Assembly (NCBI GenBank): GCA_949361645.1
Contig: OX442429.1
Location: forward strand, 8,169,694-8,233,693
Length of the DNA: 64,000 bases
Source: Spongilla lacustris
Lineage: Eukaryota; Porifera; Demospongiae; Spongillida; Spongillidae
Direction: 5' to 3'
Both the position numbers and the translations under genes were made by a program. This document shows, one piece after another, positions 11,079 through 23,580 of the stretch; position 1 is the stretch's first letter, and every line of letters starts with the position of its first letter. The notes beneath the pieces were generated by a model. The model was not told where the DNA came from, made no database searches, and saw only the letters and a program-made list of their open reading frames with translations.

Positions 11079-14000
11079 ATGTCTGAGCAAATGGCCGTTT
11101 GCACCGCTATACCTGATAGATTGGTGAAAAGCTGGAGCGAAAAGGGCCGAGAAGAAGCGTATGTTGAACCTCAGCGAAGGGATGTGAATGAGTGGTCTCC
11201 TATATCAGGCTGGGATTGTTTCAAAAGGCGTATAAGACACAGAAAATCATTTCTTGTGAGGCAAATCTCGGTAGGAATAGAAGTGTGATGCATTTTTGGC
11301 AACATTTTATTTCTCTTTCAACAGAACTTCGAAGCCTTGTCTACGATCTCTTAAAATGCGGGCTGGCGGGGGACATTGGGATTGACGAAATTTCGTCATT
11401 TCTCGGGGAGTTGGTTTCTGTGCTGGTGAGATACAAGTCTTCCAAGGAGCGTTGTGTAACTTCTATTTATTCTTCAGGGTACTCAAGAGAGCTTCCCATC
11501 GCTACTTGCTGACACACTAACAGTTCTTGGTACTGCTCTACGTATAGGATGAAAGCATGTATTTTATCGGAGCGGACGTAACCATTGGCCCTTTTGGAAG
11601 AAATGCTTAGCTACCTAGTCCATGGTTTTGCTGGGCCATTTGCAGTTTTATATATTGCTTGTATCTTCATGGTGTCGGAATTGCAGATGCAGATGTCGGG
11701 ACTAACGACAGCAAAGAGCAGCGCAGCTTATTCAAGACCTTACTGCTTGCGTGTCGGGTAAGTTGTAGCCATTACGGGGAGTTGTTCGGTTCATGGTATG
11801 CTTGCTAATTGTAACAAGCTGGTTGCGTTAGTGTGTTTGTTCTGGTCTGTGGGCCATTTGCAATGTTCCGAACAAGTACTTACCTGACACTTGTCTTTTA
11901 CCAGGAGTTGGTAGGGGAACTGTTGTTGAAAGAACGTCTAGACATGGACACTCTTGAGGCTGCTAACCTGGTTCCATCTAAAGCTAATTTTAACCAAAAA
12001 TACGTCAAAACCAAGACCAAGCTTTTGTAAGTGCTGATGTAAAGGGGCGGGGCTCCACTTGTTACTTAGTAAGCTGTTACACAAATTCCAAAACGTTTGA
12101 AGGTGTGAGGTTAAATAAAGACTTCTTTCAATGCAGTTACAAGCAGCCTAAGTTCAATCTCTTCCGTGAGGAGAACGAGGGCTATTCTAAACTGATTGCT
12201 GAGCTTGGTCATGACAGAAGATTGGAGATCAGCCCTTCAGCTATGCTAGACCACATTAAGTCACTCATTGGTAAGATTATCTGATTAGGTCATACATATT
12301 ACATCATTCAAGCTCTTCTGAATAGGTCGTTTCAATCTGGACCCAAATCGAGTTCTCGATATTATGCTGGAAGCATTTGAAACTCACCTTGAAGAAGAAG
12401 AATTCTTTCTTCAGTTGTTGGCTGGCTACCCTTGTGAACGTGCTACCTTTGTAAACATACTTGGTTTTAAGTTCCAAATTTGTCAGGTAAAGGACCATCT
12501 ATCAGGTGACCATCTATCACGTGATCTCTTGACACACAGGGGGCGGATCTCCCCAAAGCAGTGACCACGCCCCCCTCACTGTACAGTGTAGCTGCACAAC
12601 TCTTGCACCATGGTTTGGTCAACCTTGACGAGTTACACCCTCATGTAAGGGGGAGAGTGGAACAGCCTGGGACATTGGGGATGCTGGGGGGAGGAGTGGA
12701 GAGGGGGACATTGTGGACATAATGCTAACAATGCTGGTCACAGGGAAACAGGTAGTTTTTGTGCAAAGCTGTTTAGCCCCTTCTACTTCTTACACATCCA
12801 CAATTGGCATGACCTCATGCAGAGGCCTTTGTTAACTGTTCATTATCCTGTAGCTTAGTTTGAGCGATGCCAAATTGAAGGAATTCTATGAGTCTGTCGT
12901 GCAGGATTCAAAGAACAAAGAAAAAAAAGCCAACATCATATCATTAGCTGTAAGTGTCCGGAGCTGGCACATGTACATGTGACGACCCACTGGCATTTTA
13001 GTTATTCAACTTCAGACACAGTATTCGGTTGTGGTGTGCTGTTCAGCAGCCTGGGCACCAGGCTATATTGCTATCAATGGTGGCACTCCATACATTGAAC
13101 TGTCCCTTGCTTTCCTCCATGTTCTTTGATCTGCCTGTGCTTACATATACCCCCCCCCCCCCCCACCTCTCCCCCTGTGCTCTTATGCTATGCCTCCTCC
13201 CCATGCCGTGCATAGGACAAGACTGATGAGGATAAGGAGAAGGAAGCAGTAGAGCAACACGACAAGCTGGTTAGTGATGGCCTCTAGAAGGGGACCTTAC
13301 ATGGGGGGAGCTTCTAGGGGGGACCTTACATGGGGGGCCTCTAGGGGGGACCTTACCTGGGGGGTCAATGTAGCCCGTGTAGGGATGTGTACATGGGGAA
13401 GCTTGAAGTTGTTTGACTCAAACATGACCTGCTCTGATACTAGGGCAATCGTGAGATAATTCTGTCACTTGGAGTGAACCAGAAGTTAGGGTTGCTGTAT
13501 GCTCTGTTGGAACATGGGGATTGGCCTATGGCTCTGCAGCTGTTGGATCTCCTACCTCCCTACATGGCAATGTGGTCTGCCCCAATAGTCCAGTCCTTGT
13601 GTGGACTTGTGCACACCTGCATCGTACCCCTGTACAAAAGGTATGCTCTCATGTTAGGTGCACATGCATGCTTCAGATTGGCTGGGGGGTTGTGTTGAGG
13701 AGGATGGATCTGTGATGATGAAAAAATACACCATCTTTCGATTGAATTATTAATGAAACCATCTTATTGGTCTGAGATTATCCTCCTGAAGTGTTATTCT
13801 ATATGCCATATATGGGTGTGCCTTTCAGTTATTTTAGCCATTAATATCTGCTCCTTGTATCCTAGCTGTGCTCCCAAAGCGGCCAAGGGTTACTGCCCCG
13901 CCCCCACCAAGGGGGCTCGCCTCTGCACCAAATACGAGGACCTCCAGGGGGGGCAGGTCTTTGAGATGCTGTACCGCCTGGGCCCACACATACACAGAGA

Positions 14001-17000
14001 CCCTCTACTGCACGCCAAGGTCCTGAGGATATGCAGGGCCTTCATGAAGGAGTACTACTCCCTCCCATCTGGGGAGCTGCACACACAGGAACAGGTGATG
14101 TCATCTGCTTTATTGTAATCATTGAGGGAGGTGTGATCATCACTGGGGTGGTATGAGGGTGGTGTCACTGATCATCACTGGGGGTGGTAGGAGGGAGATG
14201 TGATTGTCACTGGGGGTGGTAGGAGGGAGGTGTGACCATCCTAATCATTGGTGGCATAGTAAGATTTTCAGGGCCTTTCTCCCTTGACCTTGTACAGGAG
14301 GATGTCTACCATGGTTTCATTTCTGTCTTGGATGAGGTAATTCTGCCAGCACTGTCCTTTATGCAGTGTAACTGTGGTATGGCAGAAGAGGTGTGGTCAG
14401 TGCTGAAGCTCCTCCCCTATCAGACAAGGTGTGAATACCTAACTGGTAGTTATACCACCCACTGTGTTATGCAAACAGTGTTTCCTCTTCCCCCTTCTCA
14501 ATAGCATTCCTCTCCTTACTTCTCTCACACTGTATTGCTGTTAAGTGTGGATTCAATTTTCAGATATTGTTTGTATGGTCATTGGAAGAATGACTCCTAT
14601 GACAATCACCCAGAACTGACAGAGGTTCGTACCCAGACCTTGAGCAAGGGAAAGTACATTATGAAGTAAGTGACATAGATTGAGGTCGGCGGGGCAGGTG
14701 TAGTGACTGGTGGAAGTGGGGACCTGGTTATATGTGTGTAGCGATTTGAGATTAGAGGGGAAAGTCTTCACCTCTAACCCTTGCATGTGTCTATTTGACC
14801 CCTAATCCCTTTGCAGGCGTCTAACCAAAGACAACGTAAAACCATCGGGACGTCATATTGGGAAATTAAGTCACACAAATCCTGGAATCATCTTTGATTA
14901 TGTAAGGATGTAGGGGTTATTTGCCAGGCTATCGTTAATGCTTGCCTTCTTGCACAGGTCTTGTCACAAATCCAAAGGTATGATAATTTCATCATACCTG
15001 TGGTGGACTCCTTGAAGTACCTTACTCCCTTGGCGTACGATGTCTTGGCTTGTATCATTTGCTGTAGCCATATTGTGTAGTGTTTTTTAAGTTGGGGGGG
15101 GGGGGGGGGGGGGCTGTATCAGGAGATGGTTCCTTGACTGTTGCAAGATTGCATCATTGAGGCGTTAGGCAACCCACAGAAGGAAAAGTTGAAACATGAA
15201 GACACAAACATATCTACCTGGCTTCAAGGTATTGGACTGGTAAATTTTGGAGAGGAGAATATCCTGAACTGGGTATTGTTTTCAGGACTGGCTAATTTTT
15301 CTGCCAATGTTTTCAAGAAGTATCCGATAGAGTTGACTGGTCTTCTGCAGTATGTGATCAACCAGCTGAAGGCTGGCAAGAGGTTAGCAGAATAGGGGCA
15401 GGAGGGGGGGAGGTGGAAGTGTGTGCATGGCCAATAATACTTTTGGTCCTTTGCAATTTTCAATCAGCTTTGACTTGTTGGTTCTGAAAGAGGTCATTCA
15501 AAAGATGGCAGGAATTGACATATCCGAGGAGATGACTACACCACAGCTGGAGGCCATGGCTGGAGGGGAACTGCTAAAGGCAGAGGTGAGTTACCATAGT
15601 TACCGTGTAAAACTGCTGTATACTAAGGAGGATTTATCTGTGATGATGAAAAAATACACCATCTTTCGATTGAATTATTAATGAAACCATCTTATTGGTC
15701 TGAGATTATCCTCCTTAACCCACTGATGGGCAGGGTTTCATCAAGGGGGGGCATTTGCCCCCCCTTGCCATTATATTGCCCCCCCTTTCATTAAATCTAT
15801 GGACAGGTATACAAAAGAATTCTAACATGTTTATGAGACACACAGTGGTGCTATCCAAGAATATTAAAACAGCATTAGAATCATCTGCATGTTGTTACAC
15901 ATATACATGTACATTTACAAGAGACAAGTAACAACTACTGTACTAATACCAGTCTGTAATTTGATTTGCCCTATAATCGCCCCCCTCTAAAAGTACTTTT
16001 GCCCCCCTTGAGGTTTTTTCTCGATGAAACCCTGATGGGGACTACCAGAAGTGACCAAGTTGTGACACTTGGTACATAGAGCAATACTGATGGGCCTGGG
16101 CACTGTGTTGATTATGTGATGGGCCTGGGCACTGTTGAGTATGTGATGGGCCTGGGCACTGTGTTGAAGTTTTGATCTTTTATTCCATTCAATAGAAAAT
16201 GTGTCTCAAAATACATTTTACAAAGTGTGCCAATGTTTTTCCTTATTGCACTGAATCATGTACACTGCAGCAGACTTTGGTTATATGAACTGTATTACTT
16301 AGGGGAAAGCACACATTAATTTAATTATGTGCAAAGTTATGCAGTTTGTATAACCATAGTCTGCTTGCAGTGTTATGGCGACCATTTTCTCATTGTTGAT
16401 GTACATTCCATCCACCTGAAATTTACAATTTGCCAATCAATTTAGTTCAAACTTTGCCCAGCATATATGGGGGGGAGGGGGAGGGTACAGCCATCACATG
16501 GTTAAGTGTATTGTCAATGGATGTTAACGATGATGTGCTCTGCCCTTATAAGGGCGGGTACTTCTCTCAAGTAAGGAACACAAAGAAGTCGTCACAGCGA
16601 TTGAGAGAGGCTCTAGTGGACACAGATCTAAGCCTACCCCTGTGCCTACTAATGGCACAGCAAAGGGACTGTATTGTGTACAAGGAGGCTAGCAACAGGC
16701 ACTTGAAGCTTGTGTGTAACCTGTTGGATTATGTGAGTCTGGCATCAACAGAGGGAGGTGGGGGTGGGAAGGTGACAGGGAGGGGGTGGGAAGGTGACAG
16801 GGAGGTGGTGATGGGAAGGTGACAGGGAGGTGGTGATGGGAAGGTGACAGGGAGGTGGGGGTGGGAAGGTGACAGGGAGGGGGTGGGAAGGTGACAATGA
16901 TGAGTCTTCAAATTACACCATCTTTCGTTTGAATGTAATGAAAATCAACACTTACACTCTGAGTCACCTTAACTACAGTTACCATGGAGCCTAGGGTGCT

Positions 17001-20000
17001 TAGCCTGCTGACTGCATATCTCTCCCACACAGTGTATGGACACCTTTGTACAGTTTGGTCTCTTCCTCTCCACACACTTGAGTGCAGAGGAGTACAGTAA
17101 GTGGGTCCCCTCTCTGGCAGTGCTGGGGCAGGACTACCACATACCTCCTGATGCCGTGTTCTTCATGCTTCGACCACTGATTAGTAACTCTGTTACTGTG
17201 AGTGCTATGAGCTCCCTTCCTTTTGACCCTTGACCTTTGACTTTACCCTTCTAAAAGTGTGTATTGATTGAGATATTGTTCTCAGGTAAAGTTTCTGGAG
17301 GCAGAGAAAGCTGTCAAGAGCGATGTGGTTGACAGGAAGGTGCGAACTACCCAATCAGAGGTAAAGGGGTTGATGCTTTAAGGTATGTGGCTTAGCTGCA
17401 GTTCTTCTTGTGTTAGGCCAACTTCTGCAGTGCTAGTCAAGAGGTGATGGAACCATTGATAGAATCAGCTAAACTGTTATTTCCATTGAAGATATGGGAG
17501 GACATCAGGTGGGTGTGGCTAGAGCATTGCCCCTTGGCTCCGGTCCTAACTGGCTCACCTCCCCCCCAGCCCACGGTTGTTCACCATATTCTGGTCACTG
17601 TCTCTGTATGACCTCTATGTGCCCAATGGCCGCTATGAGGAGGAGATAGCCAAGGCAAAGGTCTCTATACAGTCAGTTGAAGACAATGCAGATATGGTTA
17701 GTTATACTGCACCTAATTACTCATTAATTTCAATTTTAATGGGTAATTGCTTTAAGAAATTTATGTATTTTGGTGAAATAAACAGTGTGACGTTAAAGGG
17801 AGGCTGAACTGGAAAAACAAGTGCCCTTCATATCAAAGATAATCACTAGTATAGGCTACAGTTTTTTTATATATATTTTACAAGCTTCGTTTGGGAGATA
17901 TTCAACTTTTGAATACGAAATTAGTCATGTGACAATGCGTCACTTGGATCTAATTATTAAAACGGCTTAAATTATAAACCATTATTCGTGTTTTAGAAAT
18001 TAATGGTGCCGTTAGTGGATGCTCTTACAAGCGTAACAAAGCCTGATTCCTTTACGCAGTGCTGTTCTACTTAACCTTGTGAACTTTGGGATGAGCTTCT
18101 CATGTCATAGCGTACGTGTGTTCATAGTGGCGATGTGCTGAGCCCTCGCTATACCCATATTACGTATTAACTTTTCCTGTTGGACTTTACCTTTGCATGC
18201 GCTAGCTGACTAAGCTAAGGCAACGTAATTGTCTCCCCTCTCACTGTCACGGTACCAGCTAAAGTGGCGCGAAGCACTAGGCCTAGGCCTATAGCGGTAC
18301 ATTTTTAAATAAGCAGACTGGCAAATTAAGGGTGATCCAAAGTACAGGCAAACCGTCCTGATTCTTGAGATATTACGTCCTCCAACTCCTGGCAGCACAC
18401 GCACATATATAGACACACACACACACACACACACGCACAAACACACACACAGACACACTGACAGTGTGCGCAGGTGGAGGGTTTCAGTGTTCGTCACTCT
18501 GGTCTGTTTGTGTATGTTCATGGCCCGTCGTACGTAGCGAGTCGTAAATACGATTGTACTGTACGTACTGCCAATAGGTAAATTAATAAAACAATAATAC
18601 TATCTTTTAATTAATAATTGGATCCAAGTGACGCGCTATGGCGCAAAACTTTGTAAGCTTATATCTTTAAAAGTAAACAAGTTTAAGGTATAAAAATTGG
18701 ACTATAAGCCTATCAGGTAGAGTACATCCATTTAAGAAAATTAAAAAAATTACGAAAAAAGCCAGTTCAGCCTCCCTTTAATGGTCCATCAGCTGGGATT
18801 ATGTACCATCCCCTTCAGAGGCAGTGATGATTGTGTTGGTCCGTGTTGCTGACAAATACATGTTGATACAAAAGCACATGTGTCTCTGAGCCTCTGGCCA
18901 CAGAAAGTTGAAATTGTTTGATTGCTAACAATGTTGAGCATGTTCTAATGGCGTGAGCTGTGATGGGAAGGGAAGGGTGTATGTGTGCATATCATGGGAA
19001 TATTATTAGCACCATATATGGTCACCAATATTAACACACCATATATGGTCATTAGAATTCTAGCAAGCGGAAGAAGGAACAGGACAGAGGCCAGACACTT
19101 ATTGAGAAGCTGCAGGAAGAGAAGCAGAGGCAGGAGGACAACTGTAGGCTAGTCCTTACTAGGTTGAGACAAGACAAAGAGAACTGGTTCAGTCCTAGTA
19201 AGTGGCTCCCTCACACCTGCTTGTCAGTATGGCTCCTTGGGCATATGATGATTGTGTTGGTCCGTGTTTCTGACATCAGTGACGATAAAGAAACACTTCA
19301 TGTACTGAGCCCTAATGACCACACCCTCCCTGTGAGCCACACCCCTGCCTCACGGGATGGATACACACCATAGCACAGATATGCAGTCTCATTTTGTTAC
19401 GCGTATTACCTTCTTCATAAAGCACACCCACCTTGCCCCTCCCTCCAGAGGTGACCAAGAACAGGACCATCACTCAGTTTCTTCAGCTGTGTGTGTTCCC
19501 TCGTTGCCGCTTCACTGCGATTGATGCGCTCTACTGTGCCAAGTTTGTGCTAATGCTTCACTCACTGCACACACCAAATTTTTCCACTTTGCTCTTCTTT
19601 GATCGTGTAAGTCCTTACTGTGTACTACACCAATATACTGTACTACACCATATACTGTTGCTGTTCATGTCGTTATTTCCAGATATTCTCTGACATTTCA
19701 TACACTGTGGCGTGCTGTACAGAGAATGAAGTCCGACGATATGGTGTGTGTGCGTGATTTTTATAATTTTTCTATAATACCTTATCATTAAGGTCGCTTC
19801 TTGGGGCAACTGTTGGAAATCACTACGCGATGGCATTCAAATGAAGCCACTTATGTGCAGGTATATTGTGTGCATTGCGTATCTTGTGTGGCATGGCTTC
19901 TCGCCATGGCAGGAGTGTGGCCAGACACCTGGCTTTATTTCAATGATGAAGACGTCAGCCAACGAGAAGCAGTACTTGGACTACGAAAACTTCAGACACA

Positions 20001-22256
20001 TCACATTCAAGTGGCACTTTAAACTGACCAAATCTCTGGTTGTGTGCCTGGAGTCTAAGGACTACATGCAGATACGCAATGGCCTCATTGTACTGACAAG
20101 GATCCTCCCTTACTACCCGAAGGTCTACCACCTTAGCCTGGCCCTGGAGAAGAGGGTGGAGAAGCTGATGGAGGAAGAGAAAGAGAAGAGAGCTGACCTG
20201 TACACCTTGGCTACTGGGTAAGGAGGGGGGAGGAGCTGGGCATGCACTTAACACACCTCGTATTGCAGCTATGCTGGAATGCTGAAAACACACAGGACAC
20301 ATCTTGTTGCTGAAGCAGAATTCCACAACAGGGAAGAAAGGGTTAAAGCCCAGCATGAAAGTGAAAGCAAGGTATTAATAATTGTGTGCCCCAAACAAGG
20401 TCCTAATAATAATTGAAGGTGTTGATAAGGATTTAATAAATTTTAACAGCAGAGCGTTGTGTGTAGGCAGGGGTGTGGGTTAGGGGTACTGTTCAAGAAC
20501 AATTTCTATGTAGTGTCCTCACCATATCAGTAGGATTGTTGGGGTATAGTTCTACTAGTTAAGTACTTTCGGGTCAGGGTTGATGGCTGAATGTGAAAAT
20601 CCAAATCCCCTTGCATATCCTTAAAAGGTTCAAAAGTTACAAATCAAAAATATCTTTAAAACACTGTATCATGTGACATGTCATGTGACCTAAGTAGTGA
20701 ACAGCTGTAACCTTTACAGTCCTCCAAAGGTCAAGAGGATACTTCACTGGACTTTAAGGAGGAGAAACTGACAGTCACTTCAAAAGCAAGGCTGTCTGAT
20801 TCACCTCGCTCAACTGATGATGGCGGAAGGCCATCGTCAAAGTCTAAGCAAGTTCCTGATGACGTCAAACCTGTTGTCAAGGAGACGACCCCTGGTAGTG
20901 CAGCTCCAGTGAAAGAGAAGGACAAGGAAAAGGAGAGAAGCAAACTTGTGAAGAGTGAGGGCAAGGAGCCGCCAGCAAAGAAGGAGAAGAAGGAAGTAGA
21001 TGGTAAGGTGGAGTAGGGGGTATGGAGACTCAACCCCCTTGCCCGTGAGTGGGTGATCATGTTGACTGTAAAAGTCTCTTCCATAGTCAAATTGCCATTA
21101 AAGGAGAGTGTTCAAGTGACCAATGGTTCAGAGCAGCCCTCACCTCCTGGAGGAAAACCTGGGCAAAGAAGACAACATAGCTCAGAGTCCTCCACACCTG
21201 AAAACAGTGCTGAAAGAGGTATCCATGGTAACAGATGGGGAAAGGGTTATGAGTTATGGTATCTGGCAAACTCAAGCTTTTATCATCCATGCTGTTTGAA
21301 AAATGCACTTCTTATGAAGCAGATACTAAGAGAAGAAAAACAGAAGAAGGTTCAAAGGTTAGTATATCTGTGCATTACAGTTTAAAAGACTGTGTGTGTG
21401 TGTGTGTGTGTGCCAGTCCAAGTTAACAGAGACTACCAAAGCAGCGTCTGATGCTGTAGAGTTACAAGGAAAAGAAAAGGTAGTTCGTCATGAGAGGAAA
21501 AGGGTTAGTTCACCACCTACCCCCTAATGTTGTGGATGTGTGGGCTGTTGCATCAGTCTCTGCCTGTCAATCTTCCCTATTGTCAGGATCGATCCGCAGA
21601 CAAAGATGTGTGTTCTTTTGTGACACATTAAGGAAATGGATGACCAGTGTGGCTTCTCCATTGTAGGAGCCACGCAGTGCTGAGAAAGACTTGGGTGTGG
21701 CTACCACAAAGAGGAGGAAAGAGTCCCCTGAGCCACCACTACCACAGCTACCACAACCACCTGCACTTTCAGATGAGCTTGTGACCAAGGTGGGCTGGAG
21801 AGGAGTATGCACAGATTAAATTAGGGGGGTGAATAATGCTTCCCTTGTAAGAGAAGGGTATATGATGATAAACCTGTAACATACCCCATGGTGTCACTAG
21901 TTTTTGAGGACTAATTTGCTGCAGGAGCGCAAGCTGAAGGTGATGGTGGCCAAGAAGGACATACATAATGTGAAGCTTCCTCCTTCACCTCGCCTGGCAA
22001 AGGTTATCTATCTTACTAGTGATTCGTTTATTGTGTTTCATACAAAGTCTTTGTTTAGACTGTGGCAAAGAAGGACGATGATGACAAGACAGTGAAGAAA
22101 GAGGATACTGCAAAGAAAGAAGAGAAGTTGACTTCAAAAAAGGACGATGATAATAAGGCTGTCTTAAAGGAGGAAGAAAAGGAGAAGTTGACTTCAAAAA
22201 AGGAGGACGATAAGGCTACCATAAAGGAGGAAGATAAGATAGCCAAGAAAAACTAA
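11079..22256 (+). CDS. THOC2: THO complex subunit 2 (multi-exon)
   Basis: Largest scaffold subunit of THO, the core of TREX, which packages nascent mRNA for export (known role). Exon 1 (11079-11158) encodes the N-terminus with WSEKGREE and joins through a roughly 49-bp intron to [12 protein letters not shown]. Conserved blocks run in family order: [20 protein letters not shown] (12130-12200), [16 protein letters not shown] (12260-12370), [11 protein letters not shown] (13525), QKAMSH-type helices, [19 protein letters not shown] (14830-14895), [18 protein letters not shown] (15150), [17 protein letters not shown] (16553), [12 protein letters not shown] (17585), ENW then [18 protein letters not shown] (19450-19510), [17 protein letters not shown] (19790), [15 protein letters not shown] (19975). 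The C-terminal tail after 20,700 is Lys/Glu/Ser-rich and ends [10 protein letters not shown]. Introns hold several transposon-like elements. Confidence 0.95.
13285..13370. repeat. GGGGACCTTACATGGGGGG-type repeat, THOC2 intron
   Basis: Three imperfect copies shortly after a donor near 13270 in THOC2. Short G-rich tandem repeat. Confidence 0.7.
13698..13787. mobile_element. 90-bp MITE-like element, copy 1, THOC2 intron
   Basis: Begins AGGAGGAT and ends ATCCTCCT. The interior has GATGAAAAAATACACCATC. Nearly identical to 15626-15715, with about two differences seen by eye. Clear target-site duplication is not visible for this copy. Confidence 0.75.
14125..14240. repeat. GTGATCATCACTGGGGGTGG-type repeat, THOC2 intron
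   Basis: Three to four imperfect copies of a roughly 36-bp unit (CACTGGGGGTGGTAGGAGGG) in the intron after the exon ending near 14094. Confidence 0.7.
15626..15715. mobile_element. 90-bp MITE-like element, copy 2, THOC2 intron
   Basis: Same 90-bp sequence as 13698-13787, with inverted ends AGGAGGAT...ATCCTCCT. It is flanked by TA on both sides, suggesting a TA target. A diverged partial relative (ATTACACCATCTTTCG) lies at about 16900-16940. Confidence 0.8.
15731..16034. mobile_element. hAT-like non-autonomous element, 304 bp, THOC2 intron
   Basis: Perfect 12-bp terminal inverted repeats CAGGGTTTCATC / GATGAAACCCTG. Subterminal G/C runs (AAGGGGGGG left, CCCCCCTTGAGG right) also mirror each other. 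Flanks share GATGGG, an imperfect target duplication. The CAGGG terminus is typical of hAT elements (family knowledge). No transposase ORF is present. Confidence 0.7.
16078..16170. repeat. GATGGGCCTGGGCACTGT x 3, THOC2 intron
   Basis: Three tandem copies of a roughly 30-bp unit in the same long intron as the hAT-like element. Confidence 0.8.
16750..16895. repeat. GGGAAGGTGACAGGGAGG minisatellite, THOC2 intron
   Basis: About six copies of a 22-26-bp G-rich unit directly after an exon end near 16735. Confidence 0.85.
17793..18781. mobile_element. TTAA-flanked inverted-repeat DNA transposon, 989 bp, non-autonomous
   Basis: Both ends read TTAAAGGGAGGCTGAACTGG in opposite orientation: 17793-17812, and 18762-18781 as complement. 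The match is perfect over 20 bp including the TTAA. A second inverted block lies further inside: the left has GCGTCACTTGGATCTAATTA near 17937-17956, and the right has its near-complement near 18612-18635. No transposase ORF is present; the interior has a CA-rich tract near 18416-18453. TTAA borders suggest piggyBac-type mobilisation (inference). It fills most of the 1.37-kb THOC2 intron between DNADM and the SKRKKEQ exon (start near 19060). Confidence 0.85.
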
Positions 22257-22426
22257 CCTGGTCTATGTTGTATATTTTTTATGCCTGTTCATATTGTACC
22301 GTCGATATCCCGTTAATATAATCGCGATGTTTCTTACATGGAACTTTCAACATATAGCTTTGGACGTTTTAAAATGTTAAAAAATAGAAACGTTCTTTAA
22401 GATATGTAACACCAATAACAAACAAG

Positions 22427-23025
<599 letters not shown>

Positions 23026-23130
23026 CCCTGTCCCGCATAAAATAAAAAAATATTCTTTTTAGTGCGCACCGTCTGAGGTGCATTACGTCTGCGTACCCTC
23101 TTATTTTCTGTTTGGACAGTAATATGCAAC
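23026..23130. promoter_or_regulatory. Bidirectional promoter, ZCCHC10 / SMIM20
   Basis: Only 105 bp separate the two divergent start codons, so the genes almost certainly share a promoter. No TATA box stands out, and no CACGTG is present, unlike other promoters in the window. Confidence 0.6.
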
Positions 23131-23412
23131 ATGGCTAAAACGGTTAAAAGTGTAGCGGTTGTTGCAGGATTTGTTTCTCTTTTAGGCCTGGCTTTTTATC
23201 CGATTTATTTCTACCCAAAATTTCACCTTGATGAGTATCGGGAGAAACAGCGAGCTGTGAGAAATAAGATGCCAGTTGAACGAGTTCAACCCAGAGGTGT
23301 GTTTGGTGGCAATTAAAGCTGCGCTACTTGTTTTAGATGATTTACTTCGGATTCCATCACAGGGATGAAAGAATGGGCTGATCCGTTCGACAGGAAAAAA
23401 CCTGATGAGTAG
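23131..23412 (+). CDS. SMIM20: Small integral membrane protein 20 / MITRAC7 (two exons)
   Basis: Mitochondrial inner-membrane protein that stabilises newly made COX1 during cytochrome oxidase assembly (known for the human orthologue). Exon 1, 23131-23296, encodes a single transmembrane helix (VAVVAGFVSLLGLAFYPIYF) followed by FHLDEYREKQ and VQPRG. Exon 2, 23363-23412, encodes MKEWADPFDRKKPDE and stop. The G|GG split codon joins RG to MKEW. The human protein has the same FYPIYF, LEEY and WSDPF landmarks. Total 71 aa. It ends 168 bp from the HERC2 stop on the opposite strand. Confidence 0.88.
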
Positions 23413-23580
23413 TTGCAAGCGTAACTGACCTGCCAGGATAAGCACGTGACATCGCAATAGCCACACTGAAATATTACGGCTGGATGAAACGTGGAAGTTT
23501 TAATTTCATTGAACACACACACACACACTAGGTAATAAGCACATAACGACCATTTTGAAAAATTGATGCTGTTAAGTAAG

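Noticed and set aside
11079..11288. Continuous reading of the first THOC2 ORF to its stop
   Set aside because: A roughly 49-bp intron (donor GCGTATGT at 11158, acceptor ATATCAG at 11207) restores the THOC2 frame; reading through it breaks homology.
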